A DNA stretch of 40,406 bases from contig DENA01000021.1 in the NCBI GenBank assembly GCA_002359465.1, forward strand, positions 105,195 to 145,600, written 5' to 3'. This stretch comes from Ruminococcaceae bacterium UBA2656 (lineage in GTDB: Bacteria; Bacillota; Clostridia; Oscillospirales; Acutalibacteraceae). A model generated the notes under the pieces. The model was given only the letters and a program-made list of their open reading frames with translations, was not told the DNA's origin and searched no databases. Below are positions 16,650-24,600 of the stretch, one piece after another (the first letter of the stretch is position 1; each line of letters begins with the position of its first letter). Made by a program: the position numbers and the translations under genes.

Positions 16650-17411
16650 TTAAAATCCGTTTTGATCCATGAACTTTTCAAACTTTGCCGGGCCGAAAAT
16701 CTCGTTGGTCAAAAACACGCCGTCATAGAAAAAACCGTAGGTGGAAAACGGGGTGGGGGTCGATTGGGCCTGCTCGGTCGTCTCGATCTTGTGGACGCTG
16801 ATTTGCGCTCCCCGTTTCTTTGCAAGATTCACGATGAGCGGCACATACTTGTCCGTGTGCGGACACTGGTTGGTATAATACAGTACCATGCCTTTTTCCT
16901 CAATTTTGCCCTGTTTTGCGCATTCTTTGAACTTTGGGACAGGCGCATTCTCGGTAAGTGGCAGATAGTAGAGGATAAAAAAAGGTTCGGCGGTATCGGC
17001 TGCTCTAAAGCCTTTGTATTTCAGATAATCCGGATCGGACAGAAATGGGCGCTTTTTCTTCGAGGCAACAACGGTAAGTCCACAGCAGCCCTTGGCTTTG
17101 GCGTCTTCGATGCACTCCTCCAGCAGATGGTTGGCGTGGCCTTTGCCCTTAAACTGCCCCGAAACCCAAAAGCAGTTGATGTACATATATCCCGGAGCGT
17201 CGATGGGACACCATGCCTTCTCCGCGGGAATATACTCAATGAACACCTTTCCCCGAATGTCCAGCTTCCGGAACACAAGTCCGTCCTCAAAGCGCTCCTT
17301 CATCCACACCTTTTTTGAGAAAACGCAGGTCTCGCCCTTCTTGTCGGAAATGGCACAGCAGATGTGCTCACGGTCAATATTCTCTGCCGTTACGGTGATG
17401 ATGTTATCCAT
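16650..17411 (-). CDS. GNAT acetyltransferase with YoaP C-terminal domain
   Basis: The 253-residue protein pairs a GNAT domain (YINCFWVSGQFKGKGHANHL contains the acetyl-CoA loop QFKGKG) with a C-terminal YoaP-type domain (MVLYYTNQCPHTDKYVP, a thioredoxin-like start, to FEKFMDQNGF). The family includes Bacillus YoaP; the acceptor is not known. The ATG at 17411 is set by AAAGGAGG inside the end of the preceding gene, two bases away from its stop, so the two are translationally coupled. The longer frame upstream lacks a site. Confidence 0.88.
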   Translation of the reverse strand: MDNIITVTAENIDREHICCAISDKKGETCVFSKKVWMKERFEDGLVFRKLDIRGKVFIEYIPAEKAWCPIDAPGYMYINCFWVSGQFKGKGHANHLLEECIEDAKAKGCCGLTVVASKKKRPFLSDPDYLKYKGFRAADTAEPFFILYYLPLTENAPVPKFKECAKQGKIEEKGMVLYYTNQCPHTDKYVPLIVNLAKKRGAQISVHKIETTEQAQSTPTPFSTYGFFYDGVFLTNEIFGPAKFEKFMDQNGF

Positions 17412-17413
17412 AA

Positions 17414-17848
17414 CTAAGCCCTCCTTTTGATCTTCCGACGGATCTGGATCAGGCGTTCTACGTCCTTCAGAACAGCCTCGCTGGTAACGGCGACCATTAG
17501 CCATCTGCCGCCCGTACTGAAAGCAGTATTTGAAAACAGCTGCTGCGTATATCCGTCGCACATCGGCATGACGAGCTCCGCCTCGGTCTGTTCCTTGGCG
17601 CCGATCACCACCAGTACAATAAAGTACCCATCCATCGGGTAGAGTGTGCAGAGGGAACGCCCGGCCTTTTGATATTTTACATTCCAGCCCGGCTGCCCGG
17701 AACAGCAGCTATAGCTATAGTCAGGTTGAGTCTCATAATTCTCCTGTAAAAAGTGGTTCATTTCATCCCATAAGGAGCTGTTAATGTATCTCGCGATTTC
17801 AGCGGCACTTGGCTGCTTGTCCGGTCCATAAAGCTTTAGCCATTCCAT
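17414..17848 (-). CDS. DUF3788-family protein
   Basis: The 144-residue protein resembles DUF3788: WDEMNHFLQENYETQPDYSY near residue 35, GWNVKYQKAGRSLCTLYP in the middle and a basic tail (IRRKIKRRA). Proteins of this family are small, cytoplasmic and often paired with acetyltransferases or WYL/GyrI-like sensors; no reaction is established. ATG 17848 follows GGGAG by nine bases. It is the first gene of a two-gene unit with the YoaP-type acetyltransferase. Confidence 0.75.
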   Translation of the reverse strand: MEWLKLYGPDKQPSAAEIARYINSSLWDEMNHFLQENYETQPDYSYSCCSGQPGWNVKYQKAGRSLCTLYPMDGYFIVLVVIGAKEQTEAELVMPMCDGYTQQLFSNTAFSTGGRWLMVAVTSEAVLKDVERLIQIRRKIKRRA

Positions 17849-17882
17849 TTTCATCACTCCCGGATTCATGATACATCAGATA

Positions 17883-17904
17883 ACATGACAGCAGTATGTC
17901 ATGT
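17883..17904. promoter_or_regulatory. Perfect 8+8 palindrome upstream of the DUF3788 unit
   Basis: ACATGACA (17883-17890), six bases, TGTCATGT (17897-17904). It lies 35 bases before the DUF3788 start and overlaps the stop codon of the upstream WYL gene. An operator for that WYL protein is possible; a weak terminator is the alternative. Confidence 0.5.
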
Positions 17905-18540
17905 TTTGCTTTTCTTTTTCATTAAATTGTTTGCAATATAAGCAGGACTGAGTACCTTCACGTCCCCGCCCAGAGAAAGCAAAAAGCTATAGAGCCAGCC
18001 ATCCTCCGGCAGCCGGGCAAAAACGTGATAGGATCCATCGTCATTGCGCTCGATGCAGCCTTCATCAAATTCATCATAAACACGGTAGGCAGCCCGCGCT
18101 GAAAATTGCAGTTCCAGATCAATCAGAGACAGTGCTGCAGCGTCCGCCGATTCGATGGGAGGCGGGCTGTATTGTCTCGCTGGGAAATGCTCGTCTGTTA
18201 ATTCTACATTCAGCATGCGGTTAATCTTAAAGGTACGATAATCCTGTCTTTCAAGACAATAGCCTTGCAGGTACCACGCTTTCGACTTGAAAACCAGTTT
18301 CAAAGGGTATATCTTTCGGTGACTTTCCTCCCCGTAGGAGCTCACATAGACAAAACAAATGGCGTGTCTTTGCAAAATTGCGGTTTTAAGCAGTTCAAAG
18401 CGATGATTATCCTGTGCGCCTTGCCCCCATCGGGAGAAATCCACCTCAAGCCAGTCTGTATCAGTCTTTTGAAATAGTGCGCCCAACTTTGTGAGCGCGC
18501 CTTTTGCATCCGTGTTTCCTGCGGCAGCTAGGCTTTGTTT
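17899..18540 (-). pseudogene. WYL-domain regulator, N-terminal HTH lost
   Basis: The frame encodes the WYL part of a YafY-type regulator: HAICFVYVSSYGEESHRKIYPLKLVF, then SKAWYLQGYCLERQDYRTFKINRM. YafY relatives have about 100 more residues with a winged helix, which are absent. The open frame continues upstream of the TTG at 18486 without any ribosome site, to a breakpoint near 18540 where a truncated NUDIX gene begins on the other strand. Without its DNA-binding domain it should not regulate normally. Confidence 0.75.
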
Positions 18541-18556
18541 GCGATAACTCGGTAAT

Positions 18557-18812
18557 GGACTCGATTATTGACCGCTTGCCACGAGGAGCTGAACCACGCT
18601 CTGTAGGCGATGTCTTTATGGAAGTAGAGCATGTTTACCCCAATATAACAATCAACCTGACGCTGTTCCGTGCAACGATTGTCAAAGGTGTGCCGCAAAT
18701 GCTAGAACATAATGATATTCGCTGGATTACGACAAAAGAGATTTCACAATATGAGTTCTGCCCGGCGGATACCGAAATACTGCGTAAAATTTCTAAGTTG
18801 AACGTCGGATAA
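18557..18812 (+). pseudogene. NUDIX (MutT-like) gene fragment, second copy
   Basis: The translated end (HVYPNITINLTLFRATIVKG, VPQMLEHNDIRWITTKEI, YEFCPADTEILRKI) is close to the C-terminal half of the NUDIX protein encoded at 34936-35349. The Nudix box survives only as CHEEL in another frame, so there is a one-base frameshift near 18600. The N-terminal half is missing. It is the remains of a second, diverged copy of that gene and abuts a truncated WYL gene head to head. Confidence 0.78.
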
Positions 18813-18941
18813 TAGCAATAATCCTGCTAATAAAAGTCAAGAGGAATTTTGCAGTAAAGCGGTCATATATCCCTAGTGAAAACGGGTACAGCAAAGCAGA
18901 CCAGCAGCTATCCGGCTTCTGGCCTTGCATCAAAAATATCC

Positions 18942-19715
18942 TTAGCAGTAGAGCTCTTTTACTCTGGCATAGTAGATTCTTAGGAACTTGTTAAGTGCAG
19001 CAATCTTGGCTACACGAGGCGGTTTCCCTTCAGCTTCTTTTTTCAATAAATAATCATACACAGCAGTATCGGTTGTAGGCTTAGAGCATTTTACAAATCT
19101 AATAATCTCATAGCCTGTTTTCCTCAAAGTAAAAGATCCTCTTTTTGAGATATGGCTATTGGTTCCTGTAAATGTACCAGATTGGTATGGCGGCGCATCT
19201 AATCCCGCATATGCAACCAGTGCACTTGCACTATGAAAGCGCCTTGCATCGCCAATCTCGGCTATAATTCTGGGGCCGAGAATATTCCCTACCCCCGGCA
19301 TTGCCATTACTGTTTCATACTCTTTCAGTTCACTTGCAAGACCTCGCATCTGTGCTAAAATGGAAGCTAGAGTCGTATCAATCATTTGTAAGACTCTAAC
19401 GGATTCCAAAACGAGCATTTTGGTCGATGGCGTTTTGGAGGACATGGTTGGGATACCGTCCAGAGCCAAGGCATAGATTACTCTCGCCTTTTGCGTACTG
19501 GCGCGGTATCCCTTCTTTTTAGCCCACATGTTGTAATGTGAGATAAATCGCTCCTCGGACATTTTGGTAATGTTATCGTAATGCCAGTACTCACGGAGAA
19601 AGTCGCATAGCTTATCTTTTTCTGGTACGTCTGAGCGATTCCACTGCACCTTTTTAATTCCAGGCATTGTTCTGTCAACCAGATTTGTCATCGCATGTTT
19701 TGCCTTTACTCTCAT
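18942..19715 (-). mobile_element. IS110-family transposase, N-terminal RuvC half missing
   Basis: The 257 residues match the middle and C-terminal parts of IS110 transposases: the coiled region followed by the Transposase_20 domain (VMAMPGVGNILGPRIIAEIG, ALVAYAGLDAPPYQSGTF, ISKRGSFTLRKTGYEI with the Ser of the active site). Full-length proteins are near 400 residues and begin with a RuvC-like DEDD domain; this one starts after that point and a stop lies 15 bases upstream in frame. The element cannot transpose on its own. The 3' end of the gene is intact. Confidence 0.85.
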
Positions 19716-20199
19716 AGATAAATAGGTCAGTTCTTATGCGCTTAGGTCGTGCGCTTTATTTGTTCTCAACACCCCAGGCGCAAAGGGAAGTCATCAGGCA
19801 ATCGGCTGCTGACCGATCTCATAGGAATCTCACCTCTGCCGGGTTCTCCGCCAGCTCCGTAGAGAAGTATCATGATCTCCTGCACCTTTCATCGCCGCCA
19901 CTGGAGACAATCCGGCTTTTGCCATATAAGTTGAATCGCTCGCCCTTGCGGGGTCCTGGCGCACCTATGACCTTGGCTTGAGGTTTCCCTCAGCACAGGT
20001 AACGTACCTGATGACCTGTATATTCAGTTTTCAAAGTTCGCGAAAGGTTGTTTGTCCTTTCACCATGCAGTTGTAAAAAAACGCGCAAAAAAATCGGCTC
20101 CTTTTCAAAAAAGCTTAAAAATATTCTTGTAAGCAAAAAAGGTCACCTGACCGAGTGCTCTTTGCAGATAAAAAATATCAACGCTGAAGTTGCATATTT
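19716..20199 (-). other. Noncoding DNA 5' of the IS110 gene
   Basis: About 480 bases without a credible gene. From 19716 to about 20010 it is G+C-richer and structured (for example ATCGG/CCGAT around CTGCTGA). This is where IS110-group elements carry their left end and bridge RNA, so it may be a surviving left end. From about 20080 it turns A+T-rich towards the hip promoter. Ends and core dinucleotides could not be fixed. Confidence 0.4.
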
Positions 20200-20213
20200 A
20201 TACCCGAAAGGGA
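20200..20213. promoter_or_regulatory. Second operator-like site of the hip operon
   Basis: ATACCC, GAAA, GGGA matches most of the palindrome at 20280-20295 and lies 80 bases upstream of it, a layout seen with autoregulatory HipB proteins that bind several sites. Confidence 0.5.
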
Positions 20214-20271
20214 CGGTCACTTACTATAAATATTGGATTGCACCTTATCGAGTATATATTTTAAAACAATC

Positions 20272-20300
20272 TTGATTTCATACCCGGAAGGGTATATAAT
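20272..20300 (+). promoter_or_regulatory. hip operon promoter with operator in the spacer
   Basis: TTGATT (20272-20277), a 17-base spacer and TATAAT (20295-20300). The spacer contains ATACCC, GGAA, GGGTAT (20280-20295), so bound repressor would block RNA polymerase. It precedes hipB by 37 bases. Confidence 0.85.
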
Positions 20301-20337
20301 AGTTGTATAATTGTAAGGCGAGGAGGCAATCATAGTA

Positions 20338-20538
20338 ATGAATAAAATTGCCACATTTATTAAAGAGAACAGACGCGCAGCGCGATTAACTCAAGAAGAA
20401 TTTGCCATGCGATCCGGATTGGGTCTTCGTTTCGTTCGTGAACTGGAACAAGGGAAAGAAACGGTCCGCATGGATAAAGTAAATATAGCTCTTGCCATGT
20501 TTAATTCAGAAGCTGTACCGGGAAAGAAGGATGATTAA
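20338..20538 (+). CDS. hipB: HipB-like Xre antitoxin/repressor
   Basis: The 66-residue protein is essentially one Xre helix-turn-helix (ATFIKENRRAARLTQEEFAM, then RSGLGLRFVRELEQGKETV). It is shorter than E. coli HipB and lacks a long C-terminal tail. AGGAGG (20321-20326) is eleven bases before the ATG. Its stop overlaps the next start in TAATG, coupling translation to the second gene. It probably represses the operon through the ATACCC/GGGTAT palindromes. Confidence 0.88.
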   Translation: MNKIATFIKENRRAARLTQEEFAMRSGLGLRFVRELEQGKETVRMDKVNIALAMFNSEAVPGKKDD

Positions 20539-20867
20539 TGGACACCTTTAGAACAGCCTATGTCTATGTACGAAATATTTTTGCAGGGATTCTCGAAGAA
20601 ACCGATGAGGGGTATTCGTTTTCCTATGACCCGGAATATCTTTTAAATGAGCATGCCGGGGCTGTTTCTCTGACCTTGCCGCTAAGTGAGGAACGCTATA
20701 CTTCGAGAACGATGTTTCCTTTCTTTGATGGGCTGATTCCCGAAGGATGGCTGCTTGATATCGTCAGCCGCAATTGGAAAATCGATCTGAAAGATCGTTT
20801 CGGTCTGCTTCTTGTTGCCTGCAAGGATGGCATCGGCAATGTCAGCATCAGGGAGGAATGCATATGA
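20538..20867 (+). CDS. hipS: HipS-like protein (HipA N-terminal subdomain)
   Basis: The 109-residue protein corresponds to the N-subdomain 1 of HipA (couple_hipA): GILEETDEGYSFSYDPEYL, VSLTLPLSEERY and MFPFFDGLIPEGWLLD. In HipBST systems of E. coli O127 this domain is a separate protein that acts as the antitoxin, while HipB boosts neutralisation and represses. Here too it is free-standing and lies between hipB and the kinase gene. It overlaps the kinase gene by four bases (ATGA). Confidence 0.85.
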   Translation: MDTFRTAYVYVRNIFAGILEETDEGYSFSYDPEYLLNEHAGAVSLTLPLSEERYTSRTMFPFFDGLIPEGWLLDIVSRNWKIDLKDRFGLLLVACKDGIGNVSIREECI

Positions 20868-21820
20868 AAAACTGTTTATGCTGCGGAAAACCACTCCGCT
20901 CCGGAGAGGAGGTGCTTAGTTGGCATAAAAGCTGCATCAAACGCTTCTTCGGAACAACCGTTATCCCTGAAATTGAGATTGATGAGAAAGCCTTAGAACT
21001 GCTCGCAACAGAAAATACAAATAAAGGCTTTACTGTTCCCGGCGTCCAGAAAAAGCTGTCGCTGCACCTTCTTTCGGAAGGCACAAACCCACGTCTTACG
21101 CTACTGAACTATCCCTCAGGCTATATTCTCAAACCGCAGGTTGACGATTACCGCGCGCTTCCAGAGGCGGAACAACTCGTTATGTGTATGGCAGATGCTG
21201 CGGGAATATCTACAGTACCCCATGCACTTGTCGTCGGGAGCAAAAGTTTTGCCTATATAACAAAGCGCGTTGACAGAGTGTTTCATAAGGATGAAATAAT
21301 AATGCTTGCCATGGAGGATTTTTGTCAACTTGATTTGCGGTTGACACAGGACAAATATAAAGGTTCTTATGAGCGATGCAGCAAAGTAATTCAGAAATAT
21401 TCCTCAAGATCAAAGCTCGATATGACGGAGCTTTATATGCGATTGGTCTTCTCTTTCCTTGTCGGGAATTCCGATATGCACCTGAAGAATTTTTCCTTAA
21501 TTGAAACTGCTGCTGGCAGTGGAAAATATGTTTTGTCTCCTGCGTATGACTTGCTGCCTGTAAATGTCATCATGCCGGAGGACAAGGAACAGTTTGCTCT
21601 GGCTATGAACGGGAAGAAAATGAATATCCGCAAAAAAGACTTTTTGATCTATGCGGATGAATGCGACATGCCGAAAAATTCTGCTGAAAAGATGATTCGC
21701 AAACTCGTTTCTATGAAGCCCACGTTCATTGCAATGTGCAGCGAGTCTTTGCTGCCGCAAGATTTAAAAGAACGGATGATTGCGCTGATCGAAGAAAGAA
21801 GCAGCGTTTTCGAAGCATAA
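20864..21820 (+). CDS. hipT: HipT-like serine/threonine kinase toxin with N-terminal zinc-ribbon
   Basis: The 318-residue protein has the HipA kinase core: the loop GFTVPGVQKKLSL (55-67), YITKRVDR, the catalytic GNSDMHLKNFSL (Asp204, Asn209) and the metal-binding SPAYDLLP (Asp229). Its first 30 residues add a C-x2-C...H-x2-C cluster (Cys4, Cys7, His21, Cys24). E. coli HipT phosphorylates tryptophanyl-tRNA synthetase and autophosphorylates on two serines of an SIS motif; here that triplet reads TVP (57-59). ATG 20864 has GGGAGG at 20851-20856. Confidence 0.86.
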   Translation: MKNCLCCGKPLRSGEEVLSWHKSCIKRFFGTTVIPEIEIDEKALELLATENTNKGFTVPGVQKKLSLHLLSEGTNPRLTLLNYPSGYILKPQVDDYRALPEAEQLVMCMADAAGISTVPHALVVGSKSFAYITKRVDRVFHKDEIIMLAMEDFCQLDLRLTQDKYKGSYERCSKVIQKYSSRSKLDMTELYMRLVFSFLVGNSDMHLKNFSLIETAAGSGKYVLSPAYDLLPVNVIMPEDKEQFALAMNGKKMNIRKKDFLIYADECDMPKNSAEKMIRKLVSMKPTFIAMCSESLLPQDLKERMIALIEERSSVFEA

Positions 21821-22053
21821 AAAATCAATCAGATATATTTTCGGGATTATATTTCTACTTTTGATCACAAAATGTTGGAGATGCCCTTTTACACAAACTA
21901 TTGATTGACGTATCCGGTAACGGTGCTTATCATTTCGTTGGCCGGTGCATCGGCATAGTTCTGCAATTGATGTCCTTTTCGGAAAACTGTGTTTGCAAAG
22001 ACCGATTATCCCGGAAAAATGTGATTGAATTTTATTGAAAAGGAGATTAGAGT
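21821..22053. other. Intergenic region before the WYL operon
   Basis: Contains the end of the hip transcript and the ribosome site AAAGGAG at about 22039-22045 for the first WYL gene. No strong promoter or terminator hairpin could be identified. Confidence 0.4.
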
Positions 22054-23295
22054 ATGGCGTACAGTGAGCTGATCAAAAATTTTGACAGCATACGGGACTA
22101 TATGCGGGAATTCTATGTATACGGCTTCAAAAGCCGTGAGGAGTTCACAAAGAAGAGCGCCCGCTCCTATGACGACGAACGCCGCCGCATTGAAAGCTGG
22201 CTGGGCGATTATATGTGCTTCCGGCAGACCGCTGACGGTAAAAATATTTTTCTCTCCATCGACAGCCGTATTTCTCATCACAATCCGCTATACAAGGCAT
22301 GGAAAGCGAAAAGCTTTACCGACGGAGATATCACCCTCCATTTTCTGCTTTTCGATCTTTTATTTGATTCTGATACAGCGCTGTCGCTAAACAAGATCAC
22401 GGACGAGATTGACCGACGGATTTTGTGTTTTGACAATCCGAAAACCTTTGATTCCTCCACTGTCCGCAAAAAACTGAAGGAATATGTGGAGCAGGGACTG
22501 ATCTGTACGGAAAAACGCGGGAAAACGGTGCTATACCGCCGGGCGGACATGACTGAGTTCGCCTGCACAGATGCGCTGGACTTCTTTTCCGAGGTCGCAC
22601 CCTGCGGGGTGATCGGCTCTTTTTTGCTGGATAAAGCCGATGCCCACGAAGAGCACTTTGCGTTCAAGCATCACTATATTACCGGAGCGCTGGACAGTGA
22701 AATTCTATACGCACTGTTTGAGGCGATGCATGGCAAACAGTTTGTTCTAATAGAAACCGTAAACCGGCGCAAGGAACGCACCGCTGCGCAGAAGGTTGTT
22801 CCTTTACGCATTTTTATCAGTGTGCAGAACGGCCGCCAGTATCTGATGGCCTATGTTCCACGAAGTAAACGGATCGGATCTTTCCGGCTTGACAACATCC
22901 TGTCGGTTAAGGCGGCGGATGTCTGCGAAAACTACGATACATATAGAGAGAAACTCGACCAAATGCAGGAACATATCTGGGGTGTCAGTACCGAAGGCGG
23001 TGCCGAGCGGCTGGAGCATGTAGAATTTACCGTGCGGTACGGCGACGGTGAAGAGCATATTCACCGCCGGCTGGAACGGGAAAAGCGCTGCGGGCAGGTC
23101 GAACGAGTTAACGATCACACCAGTCGGTTTTCCGCCGACGTTTATGACGCAGGTGAACTGGTGCCGTGGATCAGAACCTTCATCTGCCGGATTGTAGACA
23201 TTCATTTCTCCAATCAGGAACTGGAAGCACAGTTCAAAAAGGATATTGATACGATGTATCGCCTGTACGAGCTAAACGGAGGCGATGAAGCATGA
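22054..23295 (+). CDS. WYL-domain transcriptional regulator 1
   Basis: The 413-residue protein has an N-terminal winged-helix-like region (ALSLNKITDEIDRRI, SSTVRKKLKEYVEQGLICTE) and a WYL domain around residues 240-320 (KVVPLRIFISVQNGRQYLMAY, the equivalent of the PL..x..W/YYL core), followed by the WCX-like C-terminus. WYL proteins sense ligands such as nucleic-acid fragments or nucleotides. It overlaps the next gene by four bases, so the two are made together. Its position ahead of a tRNA-like RNA, slipin and RtcB suggests control of RNA repair. Confidence 0.82.
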   Translation: MAYSELIKNFDSIRDYMREFYVYGFKSREEFTKKSARSYDDERRRIESWLGDYMCFRQTADGKNIFLSIDSRISHHNPLYKAWKAKSFTDGDITLHFLLFDLLFDSDTALSLNKITDEIDRRILCFDNPKTFDSSTVRKKLKEYVEQGLICTEKRGKTVLYRRADMTEFACTDALDFFSEVAPCGVIGSFLLDKADAHEEHFAFKHHYITGALDSEILYALFEAMHGKQFVLIETVNRRKERTAAQKVVPLRIFISVQNGRQYLMAYVPRSKRIGSFRLDNILSVKAADVCENYDTYREKLDQMQEHIWGVSTEGGAERLEHVEFTVRYGDGEEHIHRRLEREKRCGQVERVNDHTSRFSADVYDAGELVPWIRTFICRIVDIHFSNQELEAQFKKDIDTMYRLYELNGGDEA

Positions 23296-24206
23296 TCTTC
23301 AGCGAGCTTTACGGTACCTACTACAATACCGTTGCAGCGATTCTGCGGCAGGCGGCCCGGCACCCTATCACAAAGGAAGAGCTGCGAACGATCATCAAGA
23401 GTTGTGCGTTTTCGGAGAGCGTTTTATCCATCGAGCCGTCGCTTACAGGCGGAAAATGGCAGCTTATGGAGCCGGACGGCACAACGCCCACCCGGCACCC
23501 ACCGACCATGCCGCTTACTATGCTACAAAAGCGCTGGCTGAAAGTGATTTCCCTCGATCCCCGTATTCGTCTGTTTGATTTTGACGTTTCCGGCCTTGAA
23601 GATGTGCCACCGCTGTTCACGCCAGACGATATTTATCTCTTTGACCGATATGCGGACGGCGACCCGTTTGAAGATGAAACATACATACAAACCTTTCATT
23701 TGATACTGGATGCGATCAAAAACCGTTATCCGCTCAGTATTGATGTGAAAAACCGCCGGGAGACCCGCACGCACCTGAATGTCATGCCGGAGTATCTGGA
23801 GTATTCCGAAAAGGACGACAAGTTCCGGCTGATCACTTCCGGCTGCCGGTACGGAAAGGTCGTCAATCTTGGGCGAATCCTATCTTGTAAACCATTTCAA
23901 GGAGATTTCCGCAGGTATCAAAAAAGGCTTGCCCCCGCCGCTGATAATCATATTGTGATCGAGCTGTACGACGGACGCAACGCGCTGGAACGGGTGCTGC
24001 TTCATTTTGCGCACTTTGAAAAGGAGGCGCAGCGGTTGGATGAAAGGCACTATCGCATCACGATCAACTACCAGCGGAACGATGAAACGGAGCTGGTGAT
24101 TCGGGTGCTTTCCTTCGGCCCGTTCATCAAGGTGACTGAACCGGAAAGCTTCGTGGAGCTGATTAAAAAACGACTGGAAATGCAAAAAAGCTGTGAGCTC
24201 ATTTGA
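23292..24206 (+). CDS. WYL-domain transcriptional regulator 2
   Basis: The 304-residue protein is a second WYL-type regulator. Residues 130-200 hold the ligand domain (ILDAIKNRYPLSIDVKNRRE, then LNVMPEYLEYSEKDDKFRLI), and the C-terminus (LVIRVLSFGPFIKVTEPESF) is the WCX extension. The N-terminal part resembles a winged helix but lacks strong hallmarks. It probably forms a heteromer with WYL 1, whose gene it overlaps. The stop codon lies inside the terminator hairpin 24184-24221. Confidence 0.8.
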   Translation: MIFSELYGTYYNTVAAILRQAARHPITKEELRTIIKSCAFSESVLSIEPSLTGGKWQLMEPDGTTPTRHPPTMPLTMLQKRWLKVISLDPRIRLFDFDVSGLEDVPPLFTPDDIYLFDRYADGDPFEDETYIQTFHLILDAIKNRYPLSIDVKNRRETRTHLNVMPEYLEYSEKDDKFRLITSGCRYGKVVNLGRILSCKPFQGDFRRYQKRLAPAADNHIVIELYDGRNALERVLLHFAHFEKEAQRLDERHYRITINYQRNDETELVIRVLSFGPFIKVTEPESFVELIKKRLEMQKSCELI

Positions 24207-24222
24207 GTTCGCAGCTTTTTTT
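24184..24222 (+). terminator. Terminator overlapping the WYL 2 stop codon
   Basis: Arms 24184-24200 and 24205-24221 pair over 17 bases with two G-U wobbles around ATTT, and the 3' arm ends in a run of T. It separates the WYL operon from the RNA and slipin region. Confidence 0.85.
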
Positions 24223-24321
24223 CCGTGATAAGAGAGGAAAATTTTAGTATTCTATGCTTGCAGGGTAACCTATGCGGGTGTTTGAATCTTCTTTCACCGC
24301 GGTGCACGAGGAGCTTCCAAA

Positions 24322-24411
24322 GTGTATGCCGGTTCTGCCTGCACGTGGCAATCGCGAAAGCGACGGGGTTCAACTCCCCTCAAATCGCAGGTTCGAATCC
24401 TGCCATACATC
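24322..24411 (+). ncRNA. tRNA-like noncoding RNA (possible bacterial Y RNA domain)
   Basis: GTGTATG (24322-24328) and CATACAT (24404-24410) form a 7-bp acceptor-like stem with one G-U pair. Directly before its 3' strand is a perfect T arm: GCAGG (24387-24391), loop TTCGAAT, CCTGC (24399-24403). Inside are TGCC/GGCA (24336-24339 with 24347-24350), TCGC-GAAA-GCGA (24352-24363) and GGGG-TTCAACT-CCCC (24365-24379), whose heptaloop also fits the T-loop consensus TTCRANY. No standard D arm, clear anticodon arm or CCA is present, so it is not an ordinary tRNA. Bacterial Y RNAs mimic tRNA in this way and are encoded near Ro60 and RtcB; here slipin and RtcB follow. No Ro60 gene is in the window. Confidence 0.65.
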
Positions 24412-24426
24412 CTGTAATGATGTATG
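24404..24426 (+). other. Alternative hairpin competing with the tRNA-like acceptor stem
   Basis: CATACATC (24404-24411) also pairs perfectly with GATGTATG (24419-24426) around CTGTAAT. The same bases form the 3' strand of the acceptor-like stem, so the two structures exclude each other. Confidence 0.6.
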
Positions 24427-24600
24427 CCAGTGGTTTGGTAGCCGTCCAAAGCGGCAAAAGGATGCGCCCTTGGGCGCAGATGAAAAACAGCATTCGTGAT
24501 CCGGCAAAGAATGTGCAAGGCATCCTCGGATGCCGAGGACATTCCAAGCAATGCGTATCCGGCCCTGTCTGAAATCGGATATCGTGCATGGGATCAAAAG
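24427..24600 (+). other. Structured noncoding stretch between the RNA and slipin gene
   Basis: Contains TGCGCC-CTTG-GGCGCA (24463-24478), GGCATC-CTCG-GATGCC (24519-24534), TATCCG/CGGATA (24556-24561 with 24576-24581) and competing TTTGG/CCAAA and GCCG/CGGC pairs at 24434-24455. It may be a second RNA or the rest of the first. From about 24550 to 24687 one frame reads with coding-like codons (...RAWDQKARKQFSADW...) and stops just before the slipin ribosome site. Confidence 0.45.

Noticed and set aside
20048..20275. Plus-strand frame before the hip operon
   Set aside because: It runs through the operator-like site and has a low-complexity Lys-rich start; the region reads as intergenic.
24322..24410. 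An ordinary tRNA gene
   Set aside because: The acceptor-like stem and T arm fit, but there is no D arm or clear anticodon arm, the interior holds three extra hairpins and no CCA follows.
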